Source: Solenopsis invicta (lineage: Eukaryota > Arthropoda > Insecta > Hymenoptera > Formicidae). Taken from it: 64,000 nt of DNA. The translations under genes and the position numbers were made by a program. Positions 10,050 to 20,996 of the stretch are shown piece after piece. The number at the start of each line of letters is the position of its first letter. Position 1 is the first letter of the stretch. The notes under the pieces were generated by a model that saw only the letters and a program-made list of their open reading frames with translations, ran no database searches and was not told the origin of the DNA. The stretch covers positions 10,046,501-10,110,500 of the forward strand of contig NC_052668.1 of assembly GCF_016802725.1 (NCBI RefSeq). Direction: 5' to 3'.

Positions 10050-11262
10050 GTAATGGGGAGAAGGGTAGAGGAAGAAGAAGAGATTAGTAGAGAGGAAATT
10101 GGTAGGGCGATAATGAAATTAAAGGAAAGAAAAGCGCCAGGAGGGGATGGGATTATGAATAAAGTATGGAAATACGGGGGAAAAGAAATACGGAAATGGC
10201 TTTGAGAGATATGCATAGAGTGTGGAAGGGAGAGGGATGGCCGGAAGAATGGAGAGAAAGGATAGTGGTACCGATAGTGAAAAGAGGCGAAGGGGAAAAG
10301 GAAGAAGACTATCGGAGGGTTACGCTTACGCAAATGGCGTATAAAGTGTACGCGGCGGTTTTAGCGAAAAGATTGAAGGAAGAAGTGAAGAATAAAGAGA
10401 TAATACCACCGAGTCAAACGGGGTTCCGGAGAAGGGTAGAAACAATAGACCACATATACGTGTTAAACTATCTAATAAATAAGAAAATAGCGGAAACAAA
10501 AGGCAAAATAGTAGTTATGTTTGTGGATATGAAAACAGCGTTTGACTCTGTGGATAGAGAGACACTGATACAGACACTGAGGTGGAAAGAAGTGAAAGAG
10601 AGTTTGGTGGTGAGGTGTGAGGAAGTTTTGGAGAAGACAATAAGTAGAGTAAAGGAGGGGGAAAGGGAGAGGGAAAACTTTTGGACAGGTAGAGGAGTGA
10701 GACAGGGATGTCTGTTGAGCCCATGCATGTTTACACTACTGCTAGCGAATTTGGATAAAGAGTTAGAAAAGAGGGGCTGGGGGGGAAGTAAAGGTAAAGG
10801 GAAGAAAAATCTATTCCCTGGCGTATGCGGATGATGTGGCGGTGGCGGTGGCAGAGAATGAAGCAGGGATGAAATGGTTGATAAAAACCTTAGAAGGATA
10901 CGTAGAACAGAAAAGCTTAGAAGTAAATGTGGAGAAAACAAAAGTGATGAGGTGTAAAAAAAAGGGGTAGGAGACAGAAAAAGATAATATAGAAATGGAA
11001 AGGAAATGAAATAGAGGAAATGAAAAGGTACAAATATCTGATGTACATGATGATGGCAAATGGGAGACAGAAAGAGCATATAGAGGAGACAGTTAATAAA
11101 GGAGCGGTGGTGATGAGAGAGGTACGGGGAATAGGAAAGAGGAAATTTGGAAAAGACTGGGCTAGAAGGATGTGGTTATTTGATAGGTTGGTGTGGACGG
11201 TAGTTAGCTATGGTGCAGAAATTTGGGGGTGGAAAGAAAGGGAAGAGGTAGAGAGGATATAG
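10050..11262 (+). pseudogene. LINE reverse transcriptase
   Basis: Blocks appear in the usual order. KLKERKAPGGDGI lies near 10115, then RERIVVPIVKRGEGEKEEDY, TQMAYKVYAAVLAKRL, PPSQTGFRRR and FVDMKTAFDSVDRETL (first catalytic Asp, near 10525). GVRQGCLLSPCMFTLLLANLD follows near 10695, then SLAYADDVAVAV near 10811 in a shifted frame; YADD carries the catalytic Asp pair. A thumb-like segment (LEVNVEKTKVMRC) and VSYGAEIWGWKEREEVERI follow, up to the insertion at 11281. The polymerase is dead through frameshifts, although the active-site motifs remain readable. Confidence 0.85.
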
Positions 11263-11383
11263 GACAGGTATTTGAAATGGATACCGTAATCCGTCACGTG
11301 CTGAAATTACGTGCGGGACGGACCGGTGGCCTGGGCCTCACCGCCCGGGCTGCGAGGAGTAAACCTCTATAAAAAATCCAAGG

Positions 11384-14300
11384 GTGGCGTCTGTGGTGCG
11401 GGGTGTCGTTCCGTGTAACAGCGGGGCGGCGCTCCGTGTCTCGGGCGCCAGCTTCTCTAGTTGGTCGGCAGCGCGCTGCCTGGGTGGGGGTGCCGGTCCG
11501 GGGTGGTCCCTGGCGGGTGCTTGCGCTCGTCCGGGGCCTCCCGAGCCGTCCCCCCGCCCCTTGTTTGACTCGTCGTCCATGACGGCCTCGGGTCGACGGT
11601 CCCCGGACGTCGGCCCGAGTAGGCCCCGGGGCGAGGGTGGGGTTCCCCTCGATAAACAAGACCCCATTATGAAATACATGGTCGACGATAAAGAAAAGTT
11701 ACCGCCCAGGGGTGTTCGGACACCCCAGGGCCGGCACGGGGGGGCTAGTGTCCCGGGTCCCCCCCTGTCGACATCGAGCGACGGGCGGTCGCGCGGAGTG
11801 CCCACAGGCTCCGCCGACTACAGGGCTACTGTGGGAACCGGTGAGGGGGACCCCCGTTCTGCGGCGCGCTCGGCGCGTCTCGCGCAACTGCGTGAGCGCT
11901 ACGGGCCCGACGTTGACCGGGCGATTCCCAGAGAGCTGCGGGCGCTGGAGCAGATAGACAAGGAGCTATACTGGAACAGCGACGACCTCGGCTCCTCCGA
12001 AGAAGACAGCGATTCTCAGAGGGATGACTCCTCCTCCGAATCGCAGTACGGCGTGCATATCTCGTCCTCGGATGACGAGTGCGGGGTTGAGCCGGACAAA
12101 CCGGCCGCGGCCCCCGCCTCGACCACTGGGAGCGGGACTGTCGCGCCGCCGGGTGGACGGTCTGGGGTGGAGCCGGCCGTCAGGCCGAGGCCCCCATGCC
12201 CCCACCCAGGAGATTTCGGGCCAGTCACCCGGCGGACGCCGCGAGGCGGACATCGGTGGACGGGGCCTCGGTGGCGGGGAGAGTCGCTCGCGCTCCTTGT
12301 CTCTGGACCGGTTGTCCGGCGGACGCCGTGCGGCGGAGGCCGGGCGGCCTGGCGGAGGCACGGATGCGCGCCGATCACGCTCGCGCTCGCCGATCCGCAT
12401 CCGCGGAGGTGGCCCGGGGGGCGAGGGTGAGGATGACTCACCCGGTGAGCTTACCCGGGGCGCCTCCGAGGATATGGATCGATCCGAGGAGGAGGAGGAG
12501 GATGTAGTGACCGGGGGCCCCAGGGAGCCGGTCACTCCGGCTGAGCCTTCGGAGCAGGTGGTGGTGACCCCGGATATCCCGGGGCATCCCGCCGAATCCG
12601 GGGAACAGCGCGGGAGGAAGCGGGCACGTGGCCGTCCCCGTCTGGACGGGACGGGGCCTTTCAGGTCTCCGTCTCCGCTCCCGGACGGGGCGGACATTGA
12701 GGACCGCCTCCAGGGGGTGCCCATGGAAGGATTTAGGGCCCGACGACTCAGAGCTAACGTGATACGCGATAGCTCTGAGTCGGAGGGCGAGTATTCACGG
12801 TGGGGTTTCGATAGGCGGCCGCGGCAGCGTATAAAGATCCTCCCGACCCTGTTCACTCCCGACCAACGACGGGAGCTGGACAGGCAGATCGGGGTTATCC
12901 ACCGCAGCACCACGACCGATCTGGCCGGCTTGGCGGACGGGTGGCTGCTCGAAGTAGAAAAGGCTCGGGCAAGGTGCACCGGCCTCGACTCGGGTCGCGG
13001 CATCCAGGGTGCCATCTCCGGGCAGATGAAGAGGTGCACGCATCTCGCCCGGGAGGCCGTTATGACCCTGGCTTACAGGGCCATGGGCCGTCTCGGGAGG
13101 GATGACGGAGAGGAGGAAGCCTCGACAGCGGTGCGAGAGGAGGAGAATCGACTCCTCCGCGCCGAGGTCGAGGAGCTGCGGGGGCAGTTGGGGGTTGCGA
13201 GAAGAGCACTCATGCTCGGATCGGGACCCTCGACTGCACCCCGCACCGAGGGGGGAGAATCCTCCCAGCCCCCGCCGGCTCCGGCCGCCGCTCCTGTCCC
13301 CGACCCCTCTCCTTTCGAGGAGAGGGTGCTCGGGATGCTGGGGCGGATGTCGGAGTCGATGGGGGAAATGGAGAGGCGCCTGGCGCGGGTCGAGGCTGGG
13401 GCTGTTCCGGCTCCCGCCTTGGCCGGCGCTGGTGACGGCGTGTTAGGGCGCGGCAGCGGTGCCCTTCCGGGCAATGAAGAGATGCACGCATCTCGCCCGG
13501 GAGGCCGTTATGACCCTGGCTTACAGGGCCATGGGCCCCGTCTGCACCGGCTCCGTCTTCGGACGGGCCGGGGTGGGCGGCCGTGGTGGGCAAGAAAGAG
13601 AAGAGGAGGGCTGCTACAACGCGCCGCGAGAGCCGGCTTCCGCCCCTGCACCCTCTAAAGGCGGCCGAGATTGTGCCCTCCCTCGGCTGGCCGCCGTTGG
13701 TGCTGGGGCGCCGGCGGGGGGGGCTGCGAGATTATCGCGTCCCCCCTCGCCGGGGCCACGGCCCGGCAAAAAGAAGAAAGGGGGAAAAAGTCGGGGGGTT
13801 CAGGGGGTGGGCCGGTACCGTCGAGCAAGGCGGGGACCACTGCCTCGGCAAAGGTGGGGAGGCGGGTCCCGAGGTCCTCCGTGATCTCGGTAGCGGTGGA
13901 CCGGGACGTCGCCTCCCTATCGGGGGTAATAAAAAAGGCCACATCGGCCATTAACCTGAGGGATTACTTCCCTCAGGGCGTGGGCCCCAACGTCAGGGTC
14001 TCCCAGATGGGGGGACTCTTGTTGGAGTTCCCCGGTAGGGACAGCCGTCCGGCGGCCGAACGCCTGGCGGCTGAGATGTCGCGCGTGGCGGGGGTCCGGG
14101 CGTTCGGATCACCTGCCCTCTTCGGAGGGTGGGAGTTTGCGTGTCCGGATTCCTCGACTCCGCGACACCGGAAGAGGTGGCCGAGGCAGTGGCCGGCGCA
14201 GGAAACTGCAGCGCCATGGATATAAAGGTAGGCGGTATAATTCGCGGTCGCCGCGGCTTGGGCTCTGTCATCGTGCCGTGGCCGGTCGCGGCGGCTGCGA

Positions 14301-15022
14301 AGCTCGCCAAGGCAGGGCGGGTGGCCTTGGGCTGGGCGGCGGCGCGCGTGGAGGTGCTCAAGGCTCCTTCACAGCGCTGTTTCCGCTGCCTGGCTCAGGG
14401 CCATACGCAGAACCGGTGTCCCGGTCTATCGGACCGGGCCCGGGCCTGCTTCAATTGTGGGAGCGAGGGCCACACTCGGGCTCAGTGCGCGAACCAGCCG
14501 CACTGTCCCGAGTGTGCCTCCAGGGGGAGGGCGTCCGCCCATCAGCCCGGTGGGGCGGGCTGCCCCAAAATTCCCCCCAGGGCTAGGGCGCCCTGGGGCC
14601 CTCGTCGCATCTCCCCGGATAGGGGGAGGTGCACGAGATGGAGGTGGAGCGGCCTCCGTCACCGCCGGACGCCGGCGCTGCCCGCGGCGCTCAGGCCGTT
14701 GGGGGCGGCGGGCCGGCGGGGCCGATAGCCGTCTCCGGGGTTGCGTCCCCGGTTGGGGGTTCCCGCAGAAGGGTCCCCCTCAGCCGGCGACGTCGAGCTG
14801 CCGGGGTCCCCCTCGGACTCGTCGGGGTCCGGGGCTGGGTCCCCGCCAGCCAAGACCTATAGGGTCGAAAAGGCGGTCGACGATGGCAGCGTTTCAGACG
14901 CTGCCAGTGTGTCGAGCCGCAAGTCGGAGGAGACCCTCCCCGAGGCCAGGGTGATGCTCTCACCCCTCCCCCTTCCGCTCCCGCAGAGGGAGGGGAGGGG
15001 AGTAGAGCCTCGGGGAGGGTGA
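11384..15022 (+). pseudogene. ORF1 (gag-like) of the GC-rich retrotransposon
   Basis: The product should be an RNA-binding coat protein that packages the element's RNA. It is spread over about four overlapping frames. An acidic, Ser/Pro/Arg-rich N-terminal half (frames at 11384-12430 and 12024-13658) is followed by a helical stretch, LRAEVEELRGQLGVARR, near 13160. The C-terminal part (from about 13880) has VSVAVDRDV-like and RDYFPQGVGPNVRV segments. Three zinc knuckles follow: CFRCLAQGHTQNRC, CFNCGSEGHTRAQC and CPECASRG..H....C (14378-14560). A Ser-rich tail ends at 15022. A 64-bp internal duplication disturbs the middle. The exact start is not determined. Confidence 0.7.
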
Positions 15023-15694
15023 GGCCTGGGGAAGGTGCGCCTATGACGCCCTCTCCTGGGCCGCCCGTCCTCGGCAAGGGGAAGCGGCGGTAAATCCGTC
15101 GTTCCTCGGGCCCCGTCCCGTTTCTGCCCTCAGCGCTCGGGGGATGTGGCGGGGCGGGGTTCCAGGCTGATGGGGCCGGTTGCCGGGCGAGGTTAGTCCC
15201 CCGGCGGCCGGTCCGGCCACGGAGCGCCGTGGACGGAGGAAGGTGGGGCGGGCGGCGGCGACCGCTCGTCCCTGGGCGTGGTGCTCGCACCGGCAATATG
15301 TCGGGAGTGGCCTCATGGCCCTAAATGGGCGCGAGGGTGCGTGATGCCTCGCTCCGCACCCCCGGGGTCGGGCTAGGCCCACTCAGCTGACGTATCTCGG
15401 CTGGGCCAGCAAACCCCGACTCCCAACTCGACGAACTGGCGCGTCGGGGAGCTTCATGCTCCAACCCCTGTGGGGGGACCGGACGGTATCCTGCACGGGT
15501 TCCCGGTCCCCTCCACACACTGGGGTGAGGTGGGCTCGGTGGGTTTTTAGTGAGGTAGGAGGGCCGGTGCCCCCGTCGTCTCTGTCGCGTGAGCGGCAGT
15601 GCCGTCGGGGTACCCGAGCACGAGTCCCACACTCTCAGGTCTAGCCAACCTGAGGTGCTATGAGCATTTTCCCCCCGATAAAAAAAAAAAAAAA
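15023..15694 (+). other. 3' UTR and poly-A tail of the GC-rich retrotransposon
   Basis: No long plausible frame is seen. A short stem (ctcaggtctagccaacctgag, first and last bases pairing) lies near 15634-15654, followed by ccccccgata and about 16 A residues, then the right target duplication. The position of the stem just before the tail is where LINE 3' recognition structures are usually found. Confidence 0.6.
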
Positions 15695-16455
15695 AGGTAT
15701 TTGAAATGGGTAATAGGGGTGGGAAGGTACACACCAGGGTACATGGTAAGGGAGGAAATGCAGAGGGAAAAATTAAGGGAAAGGTTAGAAATGAGGGCAT
15801 GGAGTTATGAAAAGAAACTGGGAGAAGGAAGAGGGGGGAGTTGGCAAGGTTGTGTTGGGAGGAGATAAGAGGTAGAGGGAAAGGTGATGGAAAAATGGGA
15901 GGAAGAAAGAAAAGGTTTCTATGAAGAAAAGAGCTGGAATATCAAGTAGATAGAAAAGTTGAGAGAAGAGGAAGGGTTAAGGGAGGAAGAAGTGGTAGCA
16001 AGAAAGAGGAGGCGGCAGGAGGAGAAAAGGTGGGAAAGAATTAGGAGCTCGAGGTTCAACAGATGGTATAACAGAGTGAAGGGAAAGGGAGTGCCGGAAT
16101 ACTTGAAGAGGGATTAAAAGAAGAAAAGATGAAAAAAAATTGCAAGGTTTAGGTTAGGAGACGGTATGAGAGGAGGTAGATATTGGGAAGAGGAAGAGGA
16201 AAGAAAGTGTAGGATATGTGGATGGGGAGAAGAAATGTGGGAACATATATGAGAGGAATGCACGGATTGGGGGATGGAAAAGGGATGGCAGGAGATGGTA
16301 GAAAAGGTTTTAGGTGAAAGGGGGAGAGAGAGGTTTGGATGAAGAGACTGGAGGAGATGAGGGAGGGAGGAGGTTGGCTTGGAATGAATGGAAGTATGGA
16401 AGGAAGGAAGGAAAATGCGACGGAAACGGAGATCCAAGAAATGAGTGTAGAATGA
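15695..16455 (+). pseudogene. LINE C-terminal domain (continuation of the 4.1-kb LINE)
   Basis: The frame resumes with RYLKW, shared with the left side of the insertion. It continues with VGRYTPGYMVREEMQREKL, FNRWYNRVKGKGVPEYLK and a Cys/His block, CRICGWGEEMWEHI...EC (about 16207-16262), the C-terminal finger found in several LINE clades. The ORF ends EMSVE at 16453-16455. Frame changes and stops are present. Confidence 0.75.
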
Positions 16456-16917
16456 TGAATATTTTACAAAATATTTTAGTAAATATTTATTTTTTATTTA
16501 GCATAAATATTTTAGAAAATATTTTATAAATATTTTAATAAAAGTTTGGATAAAGATTTTTATAATTATTTTCGTCATGTGAACATGAAATATGTATAAA
16601 ATATTTTTATAACATTTATGAAAAATGTTTATAATAAATATTTATTAATATTTATTATAAATATTGCTATTTGGGATGTATTTTATGTTATCACACGCGT
16701 TTACCCGATGATAATAAATGATTAATTGATGTTAGTAATAATGCTTAATTTCTTACTATTATCAAACACTGTTGAATAATTAAGTGAAATCCGTTTGAAG
16801 AAACACACTTTACTATCACACAGCATGCATTTATCCGATGTTATGAAAAGCAATCAACCGCGATTTTATTGATGGTTATGGTTATACAATTTCATTGTAA
16901 AGCAACATTCATAAAAT
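16456..16917. other. AT-rich region after the LINE, no gene
   Basis: The first 200 bp are repeats of aatattttat/aaatatt, perhaps the LINE 3' tail. The rest has no open frame or known element. A block gctatttgggat at about 16668 resembles the terminal repeat of the 17261-18278 element. Confidence 0.5.
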
Positions 16918-17250
16918 ATTTGGAAACAATATTATTAAAATGTTTTTTAAACATTTAGAAATATCATTATTAGGTAACGATTTAAAAACATTTATGCAAT
17001 ATTATTGTATATAAGAACGTTGAAAAAACATTTGGAACAATATTATTGAAACGTTTTTGAAACATTCGGAAATATTATATTATTTAGGTAATGTTTTTAA
17101 AACATTTTTATAACATTATACAGAAACGTTGAAAAAATATTTGAAACAACATTATTAAAATGTTTTTTAAACATTCAGAATTATCACATTATTAGATAAC
17201 GTTTTAAAAACATGTATACAATATTATATAAGAACGTTGATAAAAGTTAC
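16918..17250. repeat. Three tandem ~110-bp repeats
   Basis: Units start with atttggaaacaatattatta at 16918, atttggaacaatattattga at 17030 and atttgaaacaacattattaa at 17139. Each contains an aaacattcggaaat-like block and ends gaacgttgaaaaa. The periods are 112 and 109 bp. Confidence 0.7.
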
Positions 17251-17260
17251 AAGAAATCAA

Positions 17261-18278
17261 TCCCAGATAGCCAAGCGTGATTTTGCATGTTAAGTAAACT
17301 AATGCTCTTCAGTTGTTGTGAAGTTGCCGTCAATTTGTTGACACCGAAGTCCTATGTGCAAATTGAGTTAGCAACAAGAGAGCAAAAACATATCACCAGT
17401 TAATGAAATTTTAAGAGCAAACATTTATGAATAATAATATGTCATACTGACAGCAAACTGACGGCTCGTTATAAACTCGCGTTCGTATGTGTCATAATGA
17501 CAACAACATGAGAAAATAATCTATGATATCACAAGTTTGACACATGAAAGAGAATACTGATGAGTATTGTTGAAGTTCCTAAATTGCAGTTTGTTATCAA
17601 TAATTTGTTAACATGACAATATTTGGTCCCGCCGTGTGTAAGGCCCCGGCCCCATGCAAACAAGTGAGTGCTAGCGCTATTATTAGGCGGCCATGCCGCA
17701 GGAAATTTCAAGGTGAATGCGGTCACAGGTTATATCTAGACGCCACTGCGGCCGATTCACCTGCTTACACTTCAGTGAAAAGAAACTGCTTCTTGTAACG
17801 TCGAGACGAATACTCGCTCTCATTCTTTTCAAACGTGACGTGTGTGTGGAACGCTGTTTCACATAAAATTTTATATTTTTACATGTATATAATTAACTTA
17901 TTTTCATATCAAATGTAAGGCATTTATATTTTTGCAAATGTTGCCATCATGTTGCTATTGTCATCATGCTGTATATTATGAATATCACATCGTGACAAGT
18001 TGTTCTCATGTTGTCGTCAAGATGCCATCAACATGTCGTCAATATGCTGTTAAACGCGGACTGCAAACCAATGGCAACAGTTGCCATCATGTTGCTATCA
18101 TACGTAGATTCCTTGAGTATAATGAAATAATGCTAACAATTTGCCAAATTTAGAATTCATGTGAAGGCAAGATTTCACACATAGTGAGGAAGCACCTTGT
18201 CACAAGTTTGTCAACATCAATTGCTGAAACGGTTAACAGCAGCATAACGGTATTTTGAACTCATTTGGCTATCTGGGA
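17261..18278. mobile_element. Unclassified 1-kb element with 13-bp inverted termini
   Basis: It starts tcccagatagcca and ends tggctatctggga, an exact inverse. The interior lacks a credible ORF but is rich in gttgccatcatgttgctat, present twice (from 17940 and from 18080), and related ATG..G..C words. No target duplication is obvious, so the class is unknown. Confidence 0.5.
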
Positions 18279-18530
18279 TATTTCAAAACGTTTATTTAAT
18301 ACAAATCTAAACAAGAAAGCCTTCTTCGGTCGTAGCTAGATCTTAGTGCTTTTATGTATTTGTATGATTTTATATATTTCCTCAGACTCCATCAAACTGC
18401 GCGCCGTTACTTTCGGTCATATAACATAGTTATAATTGAATAAGAGTTAGTAATATTACTTTTATTAAATTAAAATTAATTTAATAATACTTGATGCTTA
18501 CTAGTATTTATATTAACCCCCCCCCCCCTG
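18279..18530. other. AT-rich spacer with poly-C tract
   Basis: No frame or element is recognised. A run of 13 C residues (about 18518-18530) borders the SINE-like sequence that follows. Confidence 0.5.
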
Positions 18531-18534
18531 AAAA

Positions 18535-18660
18535 AACTGTAAAGAATTTATTGCGAAAAATATTACCTCAGCCAGGGTTTGAACCTGGGACCTCCCGAAT
18601 TTTTGGTACGGGTATCTTAACAAAATCGACTACTCGTTTATTTATTGTTCCTTGCTTACT
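18535..18660 (-). repeat. tRNA-derived SINE fragment
   Basis: On the minus strand there is ggtcccaggttcaaaccctg, an excellent RNA polymerase III B-box/T-arm. It is preceded by gagtagtcgattttgttaag at the A-box position. The plus-strand frame reads PGFEPGTSRI, a familiar artefact of tRNA-derived SINEs. Only the tRNA-like head is clear. Confidence 0.6.
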
Positions 18661-19769
18661 GGGTTATCTTTTAATAAGTTATGAACTATGAACAAATTGA
18701 CGTTACCCTGATCTAACATCTCATAAAAGTATTGCATAGGCCATCTACGCGTTTTTGTTGCAGTAGTGAGGTTAGGTTATGAACATCTTAACATTTTTTG
18801 TTAAAATGCAGAAACAAACCAATTTCTTGTTGGCCAGAGTACAAAAATAAAGTAAAAAATTATACACAATGCTATTAATGAATTTATTTTCACTTGTTAA
18901 AAAAATATTTAATTTTTTTTTTTACAGTACATACGTTTCTGACACACTGGAAGTAATGTACTTGTACCTTGCAAAAACACGACTGTATAAAATTTTCAGT
19001 CGATTTTTGGAGACTGCTATCATGGGGAATCAGTAGTGGAGATATTGATAAAAATATTCTCCAACTTCTGTCCCCCCAATCCTTATGGTTTATAAATGCC
19101 AAGCATTTTTGTAAATAGCCCAGGTGCACCAGACCCAGTGTGTCAGTTGAGGGTTAATAAATTGACCGTTTTATGCCCTACAACTTTTATCTGAAACATT
19201 TTTTTCAAAAAGGTGTACTTTAAAATAAACAAAGGGTTCGGGACTTTTTATACACTCTGTATACATATTAATATAAATAAATATAAAATTTTATCTTTTA
19301 TTGCTTATAATTTTATTCCGTATAAATTTAATAATTATGATTATTAAAATATTAGAACAAAAATTATAATCCTTCAACACATTATGGAATTTGGGAGTCC
19401 ACCCTCCTGAAAAACTTTACTTTCGTGCTATTTTATTTTAATTGTGAAGTTGGTCAACCATAGCAATCAATAGGGAGACTTTAAACTTTTTCTCACCTCT
19501 AACCTAAATCTTCTTTCTTATTCCGTCTTCACACAGTAAACGATCAAAGTTTCAGGAGAATTTTGAATAAGATTTTTGAAGGTTAAAAGTATATAACAAA
19601 GTGTTTTAATATTTTAATTGGTATTTTATTTTCGGTATGCTTTTTTCAGTTTTTTTATTTTATAACATATCTAAATTTAAACAAAAACTATAACACTAGG
19701 TAATTTTATGAATTTTAAAAAGTCATTCTATGAATTCTTTATATTATGAAAACTCCAAATTTGTTAATA
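18661..19769. other. AT-rich spacer with a mariner-end relic
   Basis: There is no convincing gene. At about 19170-19262 the run ccctacaacttttatctgaa ... atacactctgtatac resembles the ends of the DD41D-related elements at 23995-24861 and 31719-34184, so a very decayed copy may occupy 18940-19262. The 79-codon minus frame at 18890-19129 is unrecognised. Confidence 0.4.
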
Positions 19770-20996
19770 CGAGGGGCGATCCAAAAATAAGGTTACAAAG
19801 CCTTCAGTGAAGAGGGAACGTTTTACAGAAAAACTAATGTATCTACTTTGCTTTATATCTTTAACATTATTTTTTGGCATAGTCAACATATCTGTTTAAG
19901 CACTTGTCGCTTTGTGGAATAAGGTTAAAAATTTCCTTCTCATAAAATTCTGGCCCTTGATCTTTCAGCCAAGTTTTCGCGAAGTCTTTTGTTCAAAGTA
20001 AATTATCGGTCTTTTATGAGCTCCTTGAAGTAAGGGAACAGGTGAAAGTCACTTGGAGTAAGGTCCGGGTTGTAGGGAGGGTGGTTGATGACGTCCCAAC
20101 AAAACTGCTTCAACAGCGTCGTGGTTTGCTGTGCCGACTATGCATTGTCGTGAAGGAAGATGATATCTCACCGGCCTCAGTGAGAAGTCCTGGCCATTTC
20201 TTCCTGATTGACCGATACTGCGAAACCTTGAAACAATTTCGCGCAATTGTTTCAAGGTTTCGCAGTATCGGTCAGCGGTCACCGTGATCCCTCTTTCAAA
20301 AAACTCTACGAGTAAAACATCGGCGCTATTTTACTCGTAGAGTTTTTGGAAAGAGGACACACGGTGACCGATACTGCGAGACCTTGAAATGATTGCGAAA
20401 AGCAATCAGGAAGAAACGGCCAGGACTTCTCACCGAGAGCGTCATCTTCCCAGCAAACACCACGTTACATGTAACGTAAATGTTAGTTGTAATTTCTCAT
20501 TCAACAATATAACTGTTATATAACACACTCGTTACATTGCTGAGTGAGAAATTACAACTAACATTTACATTACATGTAACGTTGTGTTTGGTGGGTTTTT
20601 TTACAACAACGCATGGTTCCATACAGCAAACCACGACGCTGTTAAAGCAGTTTCGTTGGGACGTTTCGTTGGGACCGCCCTCCCTACAGCCCGGACCTTG
20701 CTCCTGACTTTCACCTGTTCCCTTATTTCAAGGAGTACATCGACAGCTGACGATTCACTTTGAACAAGAAGTTAAAAAACTTCGCAAAAACTTGGCTGAA
20801 AAAACAAAGGCCAGAATTGTATGCAAAAGAAATTTTTAACCTCATCCCACAAAGCGACAAATGCTTAAACAACTATGACGACTATGTCAAAAAATAATGT
20901 TAAGGACATAATTCAAAGTAGATACGTTGGTTTTTCTGCATAAAACGTTCCCTCTTCATTGCCAGCTTTATAACCTTACTTTTGGATCGCCCCTTG
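19770..20996. mobile_element. Self-inverted (foldback) mariner derivative
   Basis: The ends are cgaggggcgatccaaaaata and the complement of caaggggcgatccaaaagta, with TA flanks. Both halves derive from the 3' half of one mariner in opposite orientations. On the plus strand about 20640-20895 gives PPYSPDLAP, HLFPYFKEYI and LIPQSDKCL. On the minus strand 20282-20049 and onward carries the matching region. Local perfect hairpins sit at 20218-20277 and about 20296-20344. The catalytic N-terminal half is absent, so it cannot be autonomous. Confidence 0.75.
20449..20595. mobile_element. 147-bp palindromic MITE nested in the foldback mariner
   Basis: It runs cccagcaaacaccacgttac ... gtgtttggtggg, with inverted arms of about 60 bp (acgtaaatgttagttgtaat and its complement). 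It splits a conserved mariner coding segment (catcttc ... acaacaacgcatgg), so it is later than the host element. Confidence 0.7.

Larger units (their letters stand above)
11281..15694 (+). mobile_element. GC-rich, gag-only non-LTR retrotransposon
   Basis: This 4.4-kb block is strikingly GC-rich beside its AT-rich surroundings. It is flanked by a 15-bp target duplication (aggtatttgaaatgg at 11266-11280 and 15695-15709) and ends in a poly-A run. It encodes an ORF1 with three CCHC-type knuckles of the kind carried by R1/TRAS-type LINEs. I find no endonuclease or reverse transcriptase anywhere in it. About 670 bp of untranslated sequence follows ORF1, including ggtgggtttttagtgag, which resembles the 3' UTR of the separate R1-like LINE at 48003-49382. 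It therefore looks like a derivative moved by another element's enzymes. Confidence 0.8.
4100..16455 (+). mobile_element. Non-LTR retrotransposon (LINE) with three nested insertions
   Basis: Purine-rich plus-strand fragments at about 4100-4260, 7306-7783, 9106-11280 and 15695-16455 join into one LINE. In order they give a probable 5' leader, an N-terminal endonuclease start, the endonuclease end, reverse transcriptase, and a C-terminal domain with a CCHC-like motif. The breaks fall at the target sites of a pogo element (TA), a mariner (TA) and a GC-rich retrotransposon (15-bp duplication). The original element was about 3.6 kb within this window. Stops and frameshifts make it non-functional. 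The clade is not assigned; the 5' limit is uncertain. Confidence 0.75.

Noticed and set aside
8891..11079. Long minus-strand open frames rich in Phe, Ser, Pro and Leu (also 7258-7500 and 16114-16437)
   Set aside because: They are antisense shadows of the purine-rich LINE and its mariner; the repetitive pyrimidine-derived composition has no domain.
11294..15800. Many overlapping ORFs on both strands of the GC-rich block, some over 300 codons on the minus strand
   Set aside because: High GC removes stop codons in all frames. Only the plus-strand frames leading to the zinc knuckles have recognisable content.
18491..18691. 66-codon plus ORF containing PGFEPGTSRI
   Set aside because: This peptide is the familiar read-through of a tRNA-derived B-box region. 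It is a SINE, not a protein gene.
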